From assembly GCA_964023205.1 (NCBI GenBank), contig OZ026838.1, positions 30,903,843-30,967,842 on the forward strand: a stretch of 64,000 bases of DNA, in the 5' to 3' direction. Position 1 is the stretch's first letter. Each line of letters opens with the position of its first letter. The notes below the pieces were generated by a model. It saw only the letters and a program-made list of their open reading frames with translations, searched no databases and was not told where the DNA came from. The stretch comes from Lutraria lutraria (taxonomy: Eukaryota; Mollusca; Bivalvia; Venerida; Mactridae). The position numbers and the translations under genes are program-made. Below are positions 36,301 to 51,300 of this stretch, piece after piece.

Positions 36301-39300
36301 ACTTGATTTGATACATTTTTTTTCTTACATTAATAGTATTTTATTTTGTACAAATAGTTATATGATCATGATATATATCATTTCAAACAAGATGAACACA
36401 ATACAAAGTATACCACGGAAACAACTGTATTTGATTGAGTAAAATGTTTGACTCTGGATGGCTAGAACTCCAGAATACTGGAACTGATTTCACCAGTTTG
36501 CTGAGTTTAAGCCAATGAGAGTCCACTGTAAATGAATTTTAGAAAGACTATTAAGCCCAGGGTTGATAGATTCTACTTATGTCCTGATTTTATACATTAT
36601 ATACTAACCATAATATAAGGGTTTGTAGTAAGTCTTGTATCTGTATCCATACCATCTTCATATACTAATGTTTTACTTCAAACTTTGTTTATACTAGTAG
36701 CTTCTAGTGTCATTAGATGTTTATTGTTCATATCATGTGTGTCTGGGACCTTAAGACAAATATTTTCATAATTATTTCAATCAGCATAGCAAATACCTAA
36801 CTTTCAGTTCTGGTATGAAGGAAACATGGTCATTACTGCTTAATGTAGTCATCAGTAATTCTTGACTGAACTAAGATTTTGTATAAAGCCTATATATATT
36901 GATAGAAAAAATAATTTTTCCAAATTTTGTTGTAAGGCTTGAAAATTGGTATGGTTGCATATTTTACATCTCATTATTAATAAAAGATTTGCATTTGATA
37001 CACCAATTTATCATTAGGTCATCAATTAAAACACATTGTTCTATCTTACTGCTGTTGTAGATAGATTTGTGACATTTGTTGCATGTATTCACATGTGTGT
37101 GCATTACTCTTTATTCTTATTTATTTTCAAGGAGTTTCTGTCACTAATAAAGGTTTGATATTTTTTCTAATGTACTTTAAGTCTTTGCTTTGGTTTCCTC
37201 GTGGGTCTTATGACATATTTGTATTATATATATTTACACAAATTATAGACAGATACTTGAAGTCATTTCTTACATTAATTAGAATCATATTCAGTTATCT
37301 GTGTGGTATAATCGGGGCTTGATAAATCCACTCGCCCACTCATGATTGATTAAGAGTAGAAATCAACTTGAGATGAGTTGAAATTGCTTGTTGAACTTGT
37401 TTATTTCAAAGCTGGACAATTCACAGGACAAGTAGCCTGAAACAAATGGTCAAGCCGTGATAAACATATCCAGAAAGCTTTCGCTTAATTATAAACACTG
37501 ATAATTTTCTGTGCAAAGTCATCAAATGAGTTTGGTCTACTTATTTTTTAAGTATGGTAATCTTTGGTTCAGTTTTAATTTCGAATTGCTAAAATCGAGC
37601 TTAAAATTATTTTTTTTTGTAAATTAATTTAAATAAAAGCATCATTCTTAGAACAAAATGTGATTTTCTTTGTATCTTTACTTAATTACATTTTATAGCT
37701 CAGTACAATTTATTTGATGACAGTCTGCATCCTTAAAGAAGTTTTAATTGATATGATACTGTCAGATTATGACTAGTTAAGGGATGCTGTCTGTACTCTG
37801 TTAGTTTAGTGTTATATCTATAATATAAGATCACTTTTGTTACTTTGTAAAAGGTGACTTTGGTCTTATTGAATTATAAGTGGAAACAATTAAAAACTCA
37901 TATCAAACAGAACTATAGGTGTTCTAGATCATTTGAGTCATTAAGTCATAGTGATTTTTAAGCTCACATTTACTGTTCTAGACTAGAAGTACATGGTTAA
38001 AGTTGAAATATCACAATTTTGTAACAAACTGTTATATATATAAAATACCTATGGAATGTTGATTATTTTTCATTATTATATATATGTATATACAGTACAA
38101 CCTCTGAAGAGCAACACCCTGTGGGAGCTGCAGATATTGATCATTGTGTTGTTCAGAGGTTGTTTCTCTACGGAGGTTAAATTTATAGTAAATATCAGCT
38201 TAGGGAAAATTTGAAACTTTAAAGTGTTGTTATGTAGAGGTTGTTGCTCTACAGAGGGCCGCTCTGGAGAGGTTGTACTGTATATGTATATTGTGTATGT
38301 CAGACTATTCTTTATCAAAGACCATTAAGCAGCATTTCTTAGCTATCATGTGATGTAATTGTATTGTAAATGGCTTTTTATCTGAATTGCGATTTACATA
38401 TCTATTTGGTCTCTTAAACAGATACAACTTCTAGAAGTTTGCTTATATCTGTGATATTTCTAATGGTACATTACTCTTGTCATGTTAACCATTACCTTAT
38501 TTCATACAAAGATATAATTAATTACTGGTAACAAATTCTGCAGGTTGCTAATTGACTTTGTTAAGTTGATGTATACTTTGTTAGTTGAGTAGATCTTTTT
38601 GGTTGAGACATTTTTGTGTGAAAAAATTAATTTTTTTATTTTTCAAATGCAATAATAGTTTTGATGTATATTTCACATTGAACTAAACAGTTATAGTTGA
38701 TTAAATAATGCATTTTGAAAACCTGATTATTTCAGCAAAGCTTTGTAAGCTACAGTTTTATATTAAGAACCTTTCATGTAATTTGCCATTTTACATCAAG
38801 TAGTATGTGTCTTGTTGCTTTTATCTATTTATTGTCAAATTATACAGTTAGTCAATGGAAATGATTTGTCTGTGCTTTTCAAGTTAATATCTATCAGTCC
38901 TTTTCTATCCTTAATTTTGAACTTCTGTTTTCAGACTTTAACAAAGTAATAAATATCCTGTGATATACTGTTAAGTCAAATGACTGGTCAGTGGTATTCA
39001 TTCAAATGAATGTGTTAAATGGCTTACTTCTTAAATTAATTATGTTACAGTTATGTTTTACAGTCTGTCTAATATGCTTACCAGTCAAAATAATTGAAAT
39101 GTTGTTATATTTTCTTATACTATCATTTTACTGTAAGAGCTTCAACTAGACTGTCATCTGGTAATCATACTTATTTTTGTGTTTTTTTGCAATTGTGGTA
39201 AAATGTACAGATATAAAATTTTAATTTGATTGATACCCTTTGTATTTAGTTACAAATGTAGTGCACAGAAATCATTCTACTTTAAATCTGTCTTACCCGA

Positions 39301-42300
39301 AAAAAACTCTGTTTTAAAAAATATTTCAGTTCTTTAACGATTGACTCTCTGCTTTTAACAACTCTAAATTCTGTTCCAAAAAATCTATGGTTCAAACATA
39401 TTCAGGTTAAAAGGTTTTACTGTATGCAATTATTATTCATGAACATATGTTCAGTCACTACTATTTATTCTTACACTAAAATATGAATTTTGGGGGTACT
39501 TATATATGTTACCACATTTATATGTTAGATGTCCATATACAGTGTATAATATGTATCATAATTTAGCCAATTACGAATTGCAGAAGCACTGTATTAGCTT
39601 CCAATCTTAACTAACATGATGTATTTAAAAGCATCTTATATATCTATAATCAAAAATTAATTTACTGATAACTGTTATACATACTTTATATACTGTACCA
39701 TATATTTCCTAAAAAATGGACTCTTCCATAATCAATACTCTTCTCATTGAGAAAAATCAGATAACTTACAATAAGTACTTTATTCAATTATCTGTCATGT
39801 TGTTTTCTATGTGTTCAGAATATGTTTGAATTTAGTCTTAAAAAATGTTGAAAGTGTCATCCTGGGGGCTCTTTTAGGTAATGTTTGGTATTTGCTTTTT
39901 ATTAAAAATATCAATATTTCTTTTGAGATTTATTAGTCTACATTAGACTGGGTAAGACCTGCTTAAGTAATGTTGTATAATTCATTATACCTCTGTATAT
40001 TTACCCTGTTCATGTGGTATTAATGTTAGAATTGTGTAACCTTATTAGGATAAATATCACATATAATACCAAGCTAGAGTCAATAAAATAAGAAAGTATT
40101 TATGTTACATTATTTACTTTTCACTTAAATTGGATATTTGTGCGTAGGTGAGAGAATGTCTTTTTAATTGCTGTCCCTTGTATATTTTGCACAGTTTTAG
40201 AATGAAGCTGTCTGGTGTATGAATGTAATTAAAACGTTAATCTAATTTTGTACTTGTGTAAATATTTATCTTCATAATATAATAGAAATGATTGCTTGCT
40301 ATCATTTTTCAGGGGAGAGGGGGGGGGGCAAAAGATTTTGTGTCTTATCAATTTTCTTTGGCTGGTCCTTGAGGAAGGGCCTTAACTCTTCACTTCCTAT
40401 GAACTTATTATTTATGGTAAAATTTAATTAATGCATTAAGAAGAGAAAGTTCATTTATCAAAATCTTACTGATCACAGTTAGGGCCATTATTTGAAATTA
40501 TGTATTGGCTGGTTAAAGAATGATGTTTTAACTAAAGATATAAACATCTAAGTGGGTTAGTTTTTGGTCAGTGTGTTAGTATGTATGTTTAGCAGAATGA
40601 AAACTATGTTTGATATTCCTAATTACTTAATTAGGTCTTGCTTAGCTGAGTTATATATACTTTATAAATATCACATTTCTGAGAGTGTGTTATAAAAAAT
40701 TGTCAAGGCAAGAAAAATAATGTTGACCAAGGCAGCGCCGAGGTCAACATTCCATTTTTTGAGGGCTGGCAAATACAGGAGAATCTGGCATTTACCGATA
40801 TATCCTTAGTCTCATTTCAAATAGTTTTACTAGTTCTTTATTATGCTCAGTGTAAAGCATGAATACATGCTTCACCTGTTTCCTGTGACTTTTCTTAACA
40901 CAATACTGGGCCTTGAATTTAGAATGGGGACACTCCTGAAGTATCAGAAAGAGAAGTTGAGATCCCTGGACCAGCATGTTACCACTAGACCACTGATCCA
41001 CCCCTGTTAATTATTAAAAGGTTTCTTTAAATGGCCAAATACATGGATGAAAAAACATCACTATTCTATTCTTTGCTGTTTCATGTGTTATCTAAATTAA
41101 TACTGTATGTTTTATTGTAATCAACAGTCCAATTCACATATACTATAATTATGATGTGTGTGATTTAATCCAAACTTTCAAAAATGTCAGCATGGCCATT
41201 GTACTAGTATATATCACAGTGCAAGATTATTTATAATCATATAATCTGATGGTTTTGTACTTATAAAAGTCAAGGACAGGAACTCTGTGACACTAATTGG
41301 ACTACATTGTCCTTGGACAAGTAAGAGTGATTTATTGGATACAAGAATGAGGATTATATCATACAATGTTACATATTATACCTACAGACGGCTTTTGAAC
41401 ATTTTCTAAAGAATCTCCGATTTCTAAAAATTAAGCAGTTTATATGAGCATATTCTAATCTGGACTGTACGTATGATTTGAAATATTAGGTGTCTAGTTC
41501 AATGTTCGGGATCAGTGATTCAAAAATACATGTATGATCTGATAATTATCTACTTACAAAAAAATATTTTAGACAATTCACTTGAGTTTTCATTATTAAA
41601 CCATGAAAGTGACTCATAGAAGTGGTTTATTTCTGCTATTCTGTGATACTTCTTCAAAGAAACTGGTCTGGAGTTTGAAAATCTGTTAGGCTGTGATGTT
41701 TTTAATCAAACTCATTTTGTAGATTTCTATTTTTGTATATACTCGTATATTTAATTTGATGAATGAATAAATGTTGTATTTCTATTTGTTTTATGCGTCA
41801 TTTAAACCCCATGTTGTTCCATATGTTACATGGTTGGACATTAATATTAGTATACATAGTATTGAAAGACCACTATGTCGCTAACTTCTATTGTCTGAGT
41901 CTTCCATGGTACAGTTTGCTGAAAATATTATCACCTTATTCTGTTGTTTAGACAAGCACAGGCATTAGTAATGAGCCTGTAATTGTAAAATTGTAATAAA
42001 TTCTATATAAAACAGATAAATTTAGCCCAAAATTGCATTAAACAAAAAACAATTTTCACAGAATTCAACCCCATTCAAATGATACATATTTTTTATATTC
42101 AATGTAATTTTGGGTTAAATTATACTGTCCTATATAAAACTTATGCAATTTTACCATCACATGTCTGTTACTACTGCCTGTGTATTCAAGCTATTGAAAT
42201 GAGTGGTTCTAAAAGTTTGACGTAACATTAGAATTACTATACAAATCTGTTATTTGCTTAATTGTATTCTTCATATATACAGATCCAATTAACAGAGTTG

Positions 42301-45300
42301 TTCAAATCTATAAACTAGGCTTGAATTCAAAATTTATCAAATTTGTTTACATATGTGACTAGATGTTTTTTTCTCTGTATGTTTGTTTAAAATCCTTGTC
42401 AGTGAGGGATATATTCATGTATTATGTTGTGTGAATTAATTCATTCAAATTAACTGTCAATACTTAAAGTTTGCTATCCAAAGTTTTATCAGTGGAATTA
42501 ATGTTATAATTTTGACTTGTAATACGTTTTTGACATGGTTTCAATTTTTACTGATATTATTTACCTTTAATAATTTTACAGTCTCAATTTGTATATTCAG
42601 TAATATTTTTTTTTTTTTTTTGAACACTGCAACTTTATATGCCCATTTTGTGTAATACATTTCCTATGTACCATGTTTTAGAAATAGTTAAAATATGAAT
42701 AATAATATTTTATCTATATTTGCAGAGAAGGAATTGCTTGACTATAGACTTACTACTGCAAAAAGTGCTTTTGAAAATGAGAGGCTTCATGAAGGTAAAT
42801 AAAAATTTTCATTTTTTTTTTATTCTATTCCTGTGTACCCGAAGATTTCCTTTTATGTCTAATGCAAATATTCTTAACTCATTTCTTGGATTTACAAATT
42901 TTATCTGACATGATATGTCTTTTTCAATGTGTGAAAGTCAGAAATTCTGTGTATGTGAAAAATAATTGTTCAGTTATTAATATACTATTTATTTATTAAT
43001 TTTGAGCTACAGAACAAATCTGATGTTTGCTTACCTTTTTTGTAATCTAGGTATGCATTACACTTTATATAATATAACTTATTAACAGGGCTCTCAACTG
43101 ACCCATAAAATAGCATTTTGATTCTAGAATTAGCTTCTGACTTGTGAGAATTTGAACCAAAGGGTCAAATTAACTACAATGTACCAGTATTAAAATAGTA
43201 GGAAATTTTATCGACTCTTCAATTTTCTATTAGCTAAGGGTAATTTTTGACCCTCCATTTTGAAGTCTAGTGAGTACCATGTAATTTATTGTTATTCACT
43301 TTATACAATATGTTACAATAGATGAGTTTCTGCATATTTAAAGTCTATTTGATGGATTGATTGACTTTAGGAATGAATAGACTTAAAAGTTGAAAGTATC
43401 ATTTGTTGTAACCAATTTCTTTCAATTCTAAAATCAACAAACTATTAGTAATTCTCAAAATATAAAACTAATGTCGTAAATGCTGGTTATTGTACTGAAG
43501 TATAATTTAGGTTAAATATTATACTAAGACCTTATACTTGCTAAGTCTTATAATTATTTACTTTTAGTTCACTCTGACCTATAATTGTCAATAATTGACC
43601 ATCTGATTGAGTGCCAGGTTGTATTGTATTAAACAATATGAGATAAGGTCAATGAAATGTCACACAGTTAAATGTTTCAATTTATGTAACAATTTAAATA
43701 TCTACAAACCTGTCTTTTAGCTGAAATGGAATTATATTCTCCTGTCAAATGTTGTTACTTTAAAATGGACTCTGCTGTGTACATGTAATGTGTAATATCA
43801 AATTATCAGTCAGCAATGAGAATGTGATTGCACGCATTCTGAAAGGGAAAGGAGACAAAAAGAAATGGTGTTGATTACTTAATGTTTTTTTTTCATAAAA
43901 AACAACAACAGGATGTTTGTGTTATTTATTATCAGATTTATAATATATTGAACAAATTCCAGTGAAGTGTAAAATATTACTGTGTACCTGGCATAATCTA
44001 GTTAAGCAGTGTAGGTGGCAATTAAATAATCTATTTATTTATAATTTTGTTTTACTGTTGAGTGATTATTTCATTTATTATTCCTTTTTAAATGTTAAAT
44101 TAATCCTAGTCAAGTTGTTTCTGTATTCAGTACATTATTACCATCTTTAATTAGTTAACCAAATATTTTCTAACAAATACTCCCACAGGTGGGGGGGTCG
44201 TTTATTTTACTGATTTATTTTCAATTGGTTGAATTTTGTTTGAGTAATTTTTAGGGTGCATTAGATAAATTTAAGAAATTACTATGAAGTGTGATAAGAC
44301 ATGATTTTTGTTTTCTCAAAATGAGTTGGGGCATTAATTAGTGAATATTCGATATTCTCTATCCTGTTTTAAAAAGGTATAAAATCATCAGAGAAAAAAA
44401 GTAAGTTTAGAATTTTTTATTGAATATTTTGGGATTTATACCATTGTTGTTGTTATCAAATACTTATTATTCACAATGTATTGGTATGGTAAGTTTGAAC
44501 TTAAATGAATAACTCAAAGTTAATACTTTTCATGGATATTTTGTTCAGTCAAATTTTTAATGGTTTATTGTATTGAAGCATATACATTAACTGTAGATTC
44601 AGAATAACTCCTCTCAATCTTTTGAGAACATAAAGAGGAATTTTATGTATTTTTTTTCATTAAAATTGTTGTACCATATTTAATGTTCAAATAATTTTGT
44701 TCAATCACTTATATAGGATTTCCTTGGTCAAGTTCTGATTGGCAAAAAAATCAAGAAGTGCTCACACATTCAGCAATCCCTTGATATGAATAAAATATTC
44801 AAAATACGGCTTTGTAAATTTGTAGCATAGTTCAATTTAATGAATATTAGTAGTTGACTTCAAGGGATATGTTGTAAAAAGATTATTGATTTCTATTGAG
44901 TTGAATTTATGCATTGAAAGTTAACATTCATAATCTTTTTATGAATAATTAGAATTCATATGGGGTAAGATATATCAATTTGATAAAACTGATGGATTTA
45001 ATGCCAATTTGTTCAGTTTTTATCAAGATAGAGAATAATAGAGAAAAAGAGAGTGAAATATTGATAATATTTGGATTATGATCTTGTGTAACTCAGTATG
45101 GTGATATTTTGTTAAATGTTTGATTAGATATTTTATCTTGTCTTAAAATTAATTGTTTTTATTGAACTCTATGGCTACTTTTACCATAAAAATTGGATTT
45201 TTTAATTATTTATGATTAAGGTTTCATTGCAATTGGATTGTTTTACTGATATTTTGGTTAACATATTATATATGCATTTTTTAGAGGCTTTAATAATGCT

Positions 45301-48300
45301 AGCTTCTTCTAAGAAGTATTTCTATTGTCTATTTTAGAATATGAAATAAAACAGTAATTCCTGTTTACCAGGATTGTTGATAAAACTTCATTTGTTTATA
45401 CTATGAATGTTCTACTATAATTATCACTGCCAGATTAAGTTTTCCGAAAATGTTAAAATATTAGATGTCAAAAATGCAGCTGATTCTTTTTAAACCTCCC
45501 TGTGTTAATGCAAGTTTATTTTATTACTTACATAACCCAGGATGTCAGTTAATTGGTATACTTAATTAAAGAATAAAGATTTCTTGTATTTGTGACAACA
45601 TCATCTGTAGGCTCATTTTTATTTATGACAGAATAAAAAGAATGCCATCAATTAAAAAAATGGTTTTTGTACTGAAATTAATGCTTTTTGAATGTTAGTG
45701 TATTACATGAAACAATTTTATGTTGAAGTCAAACAAGATATGCTTATGTTCATGCTGATTAAAGAGTAACATGTAAATAATTCACATTCATATGGCATAA
45801 TTGACTGTTAAGATATTCTTTTTGTATTAAAGGAATTATTCTTTTATGAATGTTGATGACACAATTAACAATTATATTTTGATAGCGGTATATAATATGT
45901 TTATGTTGAATTCTGAATAGACTACTAATAATTTGACTACTAGTAATTAATTTAGGGTTAAACATTATTTTACTTGCTGACAGTGCTAAATATTAAAACA
46001 TTATTAGTTGGAGAGTTAAACAGGAGTGATTGGTCAGTGTTCGAGTGGAACCGTGCTGGACTACTAAAATTAAGGTCATGGGTTCGAATCTCAGCTCTGC
46101 TTTTCAATATTCCCGGGAAACTTTTTCAGTGACCCCATCCCAACTACCGAGCCAATTACTGTGTTAAGAAAATCACAAGAAACTGGTGAGGCGGGAATCA
46201 GTGCTTTACACCTGCCATGATAAAGAACCAGAAGAAATTATTAAAAAAGAGTAGGGATATAAATGCCCGGTTCTCCTGTGTCGAGGAAATGACCGAATGG
46301 GTCGTTAAACAAATGATGAATGGAGAGTTAAACATCACCGGGTTTCTTGCTGATAGCTCTAATTAATGATATGTTTGTTTCAGAAGGTGATGAGATTTCT
46401 ACACAAGAATTGATCACTTCTTTACAAATGCAAGTTGATCGAATGGACTTACAATTAAAACATAAAAGAAGCTCATCACGTGATTTAATGGATGCCATCA
46501 CTAACAAACCTAATGGATCATTTACTGTTATTGGTAGGTAATATATGGTCTTTTCTCTATTTCATTTTTGTGTGTTTGAATTGTGAAGATATCTTTTTTA
46601 ATGTGGCTAGATCTTAAATTTTCATGGTCTGCTTAGTGGAGATGTAAGTTTCACTTACCATCTGTTACTATTAACAATATTTCCCTATTCATTAATGGGG
46701 GCTCCTTTTTTTCAAGAAGAAAAAACTTATAACTCAAATTTGTCAGTTTTAAAATGTGTCTGTACTACAATCTGTAGGTGTTGTTTGTTACATATTTCCA
46801 TTGATTAGCAACACGTTCTTAATGGCATTGAATCCTGTCATACATACATAGTACAGTCATGCCTGTGAACAAAGGCCTCATTAGGGAAAGACAAAATGTG
46901 GCCTTTATTGATAGGTGGCCTTTATTTGGAGGTTGTTTGTTCTAAATAATCAGTGATGTATATTTAAAATAATGGCATTTATTCATTGGGTGGCCTTTAT
47001 TCGGAGGTGGTCTTTATTCATTGGGTGGCCTTTATTTGGAGGTGGTCTTTATTCATTGGGTGACCTTTATTCAGAGGTTGCCTTTATTCATTGGGTGGCC
47101 TTTATACGGAAGGTGGCCTCTAACACAAGTTGGCTGTATAGTACTGTTACAACCCTTTCAGTCATTTAGTTTGATTTAAGATTAATTATAATAGTGTGAA
47201 GACTACAGCACATTTTAATGTATTCTTGTTAAATTCATGTGTTCACAGATTTTGTTTCTATTTGTTACAGATGAAAGTCGGTACATGGCTTTCACTCAGC
47301 CAGAAGGTAAGGACGAGGAGGAACCGTATGATCATATAAAAGACTCCGCCTTCTTTTATGATGTCACTGAAAAGTTTAAGCAACAAATGATGTTGGACAC
47401 TATGGCCTGTAAGAAATGTGAGGTCTCCACAATATCTAAGGTAAATATCAACAACAGTTACAAAATAAACATCATTTCTACCCATTCTTCAGATAGAGGT
47501 AGGGAATAGAACTTGATCACCTTAAAAAAACTCATTTATTGCAAAAAAGTGATATGCTATGAAAATCATCATATTTTGATTAGTTGATTATTGAGGTCAG
47601 TTTGTCCATCTGTTAAATATGGGTGTAAAATCACTATGACAAAGTCATGACATAAACAAATTGGACCAAGTCTTCAGTTCTGCTCTATCAACCTATTGTC
47701 CCCACAATAATTTTTGTCTCTCCTAGGTTGTTGGAACGAAAAATACTAAGGTTGTTGAATGACAATATTTTTGATGAGATTATACCCATACCAAATCTAC
47801 GTAACTCCATAAAATATTACAAAGTATAAAAGGTTGAAAAAAAGCACACGTTTCACCTTTGTGAAGTCAACTTGAAAGATCATGTCATGATATCGAAGAA
47901 GGTTTTGTAAATTAATGAACATTGTTGGGACGTTAAATGTATATGTTCCAATATTGCTACACTACAGTAACACATTCATGTATTCTTGTGTCTTACAATA
48001 TTGATACTTTCAGACATGTGATGATAGGGCTTTCATTTTTATCAACTGTTTTCTTTTAGTTGGATTCAGGTCTTTTATGACAAGACTTTTTCCAAATCTG
48101 AAAAGCTGATCTTTTTACTCATCTTTTTATTAAAGGGGCATGCCCTGGAACTGAAGCGTCTCGAAGAGCAATAAAATTGGTACCATTTTAATGCCTAAAT
48201 CAATTAATGAAAGCCCTGTAAAATATTTATAAAATATCCCGCTAGTTTACTCAAAATACACTTTTCAAGATTTACCAAACCTGCCGATTTTGGCCACAGA

Positions 48301-51300
48301 AATGATTTGTCATTTTCACAACTCGACCCTTTTGGTATCTGTCAAAACAGAAAATATCGCGGAAAAAATGTCAACAAACTGAAATGGTAAGTATTGCTCA
48401 TGTTATGTTCACTTGAAAGGCAGCGCACATGCTCAGTTAAACTCTCAGACGTATTGGAAATATCGTAGTCGTCAATAAAAGGCTGACAGCCTTTTATTCA
48501 AACCGACATACAAATACTGACACGCGCGCGTTATAGGGTCATTTTTGAACACACATTCTTCTTTGACTTTTCGGTAATAATTGGTTATAATAATTTATAA
48601 GTGACAAACGCATTTTTGGTGTACGAAAAAAAAGACACAGCAGTTCCTTGGCATGCCCCTTTAACACAGGGAAAATGGAATGTTTCATGTAGTTCTTGAA
48701 CATTTTACAATTTGTAGTTGATTTATCAATCTGACAGTTATACTTGATATTATCTACAGGCATTGGTTCCGGAGAAGGTGAAGAAAGCTTACAGAGACAA
48801 AGTACAGAAATTAACTGATCCACTGATGGTTACTGATCTTTATTTCTGTGGTACACTAGAACATCCAGAGAGAATTAAAGAAATTCTTAAAGAGGGATTT
48901 TCAGAAAGAGGTAATAATCTTAATATTTACAAATCTGGAACAGATAAATGTTGTTCCAAACTTAGGTAGGACTGAATTCAGTGACTTTGATAAATGCTGA
49001 AAACATAATAATCTGTACCAGCTATTTGTATTGTTAATAATTTCAGATGCGTTGATAGCACAGTTTATATTTTGATGACATCATTGTTGACTTAAAAAAT
49101 ACGGAATAATATGATGATTCAAGTAGATCTATTTATTGATGTTACAATAAAAAACTCATTTGAATATACTGGTAAAAACATACATTGTCAGTAATGACTT
49201 GTGTTGGAACCCTGGCTGGTTACCAATGACATCTTACGGTATATCATAGTTGGTTTGATACTGATACTCAAAATCATCCTATATGAAATCTGCATTAGGC
49301 AAGTCCCTATAACATGTAATGGCACCTCTTTATTGTATACTAGACATTGGTGAACATACCTTAAAATTAATATATGATTCCTCTGTAAAACAAGGGAGAC
49401 ATTCTACTTTGAATCAAATTATTTATTTCACTTCTAAGGTCTCCAGGATTTCAGGCGAGCGGGGGGGGGGGGGCTGAATCTACCTCTGGTCTCGTACTGT
49501 TCCACAATAATCATAGATTGTTAAAATATGAAGCCTTCATAAGACTTCATTTATAACATTGTGTGAGTGCCAGGATTGTACATAATAAGCCCTTGTTTAT
49601 GTATTTATTAAAACATTGTGATTACTTTTAAAGATGAATTATCAATATTAGTATAAATGGCAGTTGAATTTAAAGGGAAGTAAGCCTGTTTCATTGGATA
49701 TTGTATTATTTCAAAGTTAGTTCCCTTTGAACATTCAGTTCAAATAAGATGTTGAATGTCAAGTTCATCTAAACAATAAGTTTACAAGACTATAAAGAAA
49801 TCTATCAATAGTTAATTTCAATAACAGATTATGTAACTACAAAACAAGTTTAAAGACTGACTAAACTTGTCTTTCATATAATTTTGATCACAGACTTATG
49901 TCAGTTCAGGCAAACCTGTGTTAGTGACCAGTCAGCCATCTCCAAATTGTGGCCAGTCTTTGAAAAAGTGTCATTGCTTATTTAGAACAAGTGACCTCTG
50001 AATGAAGGCCACATTACACCTTTCCTAAGGTTGGCCTTCATTCACAGGTTTGACTCATTATGGATTTATTTTCTTTTATTTCAATGCTGTTCAAATGTTG
50101 TGAAAGAAATAAATGCATTTAGACTGATGAGTAAAAGACTAGTATTTGTTTATTGTATTTGTTTTTTTTTCTTCAAAATTTAAGGGTCTGTGCAAGAAGG
50201 TATCTATCATCTTATTTTCAATAGGCCCTTCATGCACTCAGTTGTATTAAATTATATCCTAAATCATGTGAATTATACAGATTATAAATTATGTTCTCAT
50301 TAAAGTTCACTGAAGCATTCAAATGTTTAGTATGATATATATCTAATTTGTTCATTATAAATTATACTTCGCAAGGTAAACATTTAAATCAAATAAAATC
50401 ACATGACTACAATACAACCTGTGGTTAGACCACTTAAGGTCCTCTCACATTTGTATGTGTGGGCCATTCGAGAAATGGTGGATGGGCATTATGTGTTACC
50501 TCTATCTGTCTGTCTGTGCGTCCATTTGTTCAAATTTAGGTTTCCGATTGATAACTCATGAAGTATAATAATAAAGTACAGGTCGAGTTTAATTTCTGTT
50601 AAAACCCAAATACTTTCACAGGAGTTATGGCCCCTTTTTACTTAGCTCTCAGCGGGGCATTCATGTCCTCAGGACACATTTTATTTTCTTCTTTATTTGG
50701 ATTTGATAAAAAGACCATCCCAATGTTTAGACATTTTAGGTTTTGCTGTCTATTAAAATATGTGAACAAAAGAATTCAGGAAATTTTGGTTAAACTATGG
50801 TGTACATTTTATACAGAATTTTTATTTTATTTTTACCATCATGCATTAGTAGCTTCTGCCTGTGAATGAATTGAATACCTGTATTCATAAAATTCAAATT
50901 GCCGCGTTTAAGTGATCTACCTGTGGCTTAGCGCGATTTTAAATCCGTGGCGATTTGCGATTTTCGGACAAAACACCCGAACCGTACTGTACTATCATCT
51001 GCACTTTCAACTCAATATGTTAAGTGTTTGATCCATAGGCCTCAGGTTAATGAATTTGACACCTTGGACTTTGCACATCACTGATCCAAGCAATTAATGG
51101 ATGAGGCTGACAGTCACATGTGTAGGATAAGGTTAATACTGGTACAGAATCCAGGAAAACTGGTTAGGTTGACTTCCTGTCAATATCTTGACCAAAATAC
51201 TGTTGTAAATAGGTGTTATGATAAAATAAATGGAAAAAATCTTCATCTTCTGTAGTTACAGTGTATAGCACTTACAATTTTCTTAGTCCATTAATAGAGA

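Larger units (their letters stand above)
37153..42725. other. Large intron 10, no further exon seen
   Basis: AT-rich sequence holding a CAGTACAACCTCT MITE (38093-38280), a poly-G tract at about 40320-40329 and a reverse-oriented SINE-like repeat (40845-41007). No other coding segment with matching phase was found. Confidence 0.45.

Noticed and set aside
46030..46100. tRNA gene candidate with a good box B
   Set aside because: No acceptor-stem pairing and no anticodon arm; the body continues as a SINE with a relative at 54040-54152.
46972..47169. 65-codon open frame of repeated HWVAFIR-type words
   Set aside because: Product of the 35-bp minisatellite inside a MITE; no splice or conservation support.
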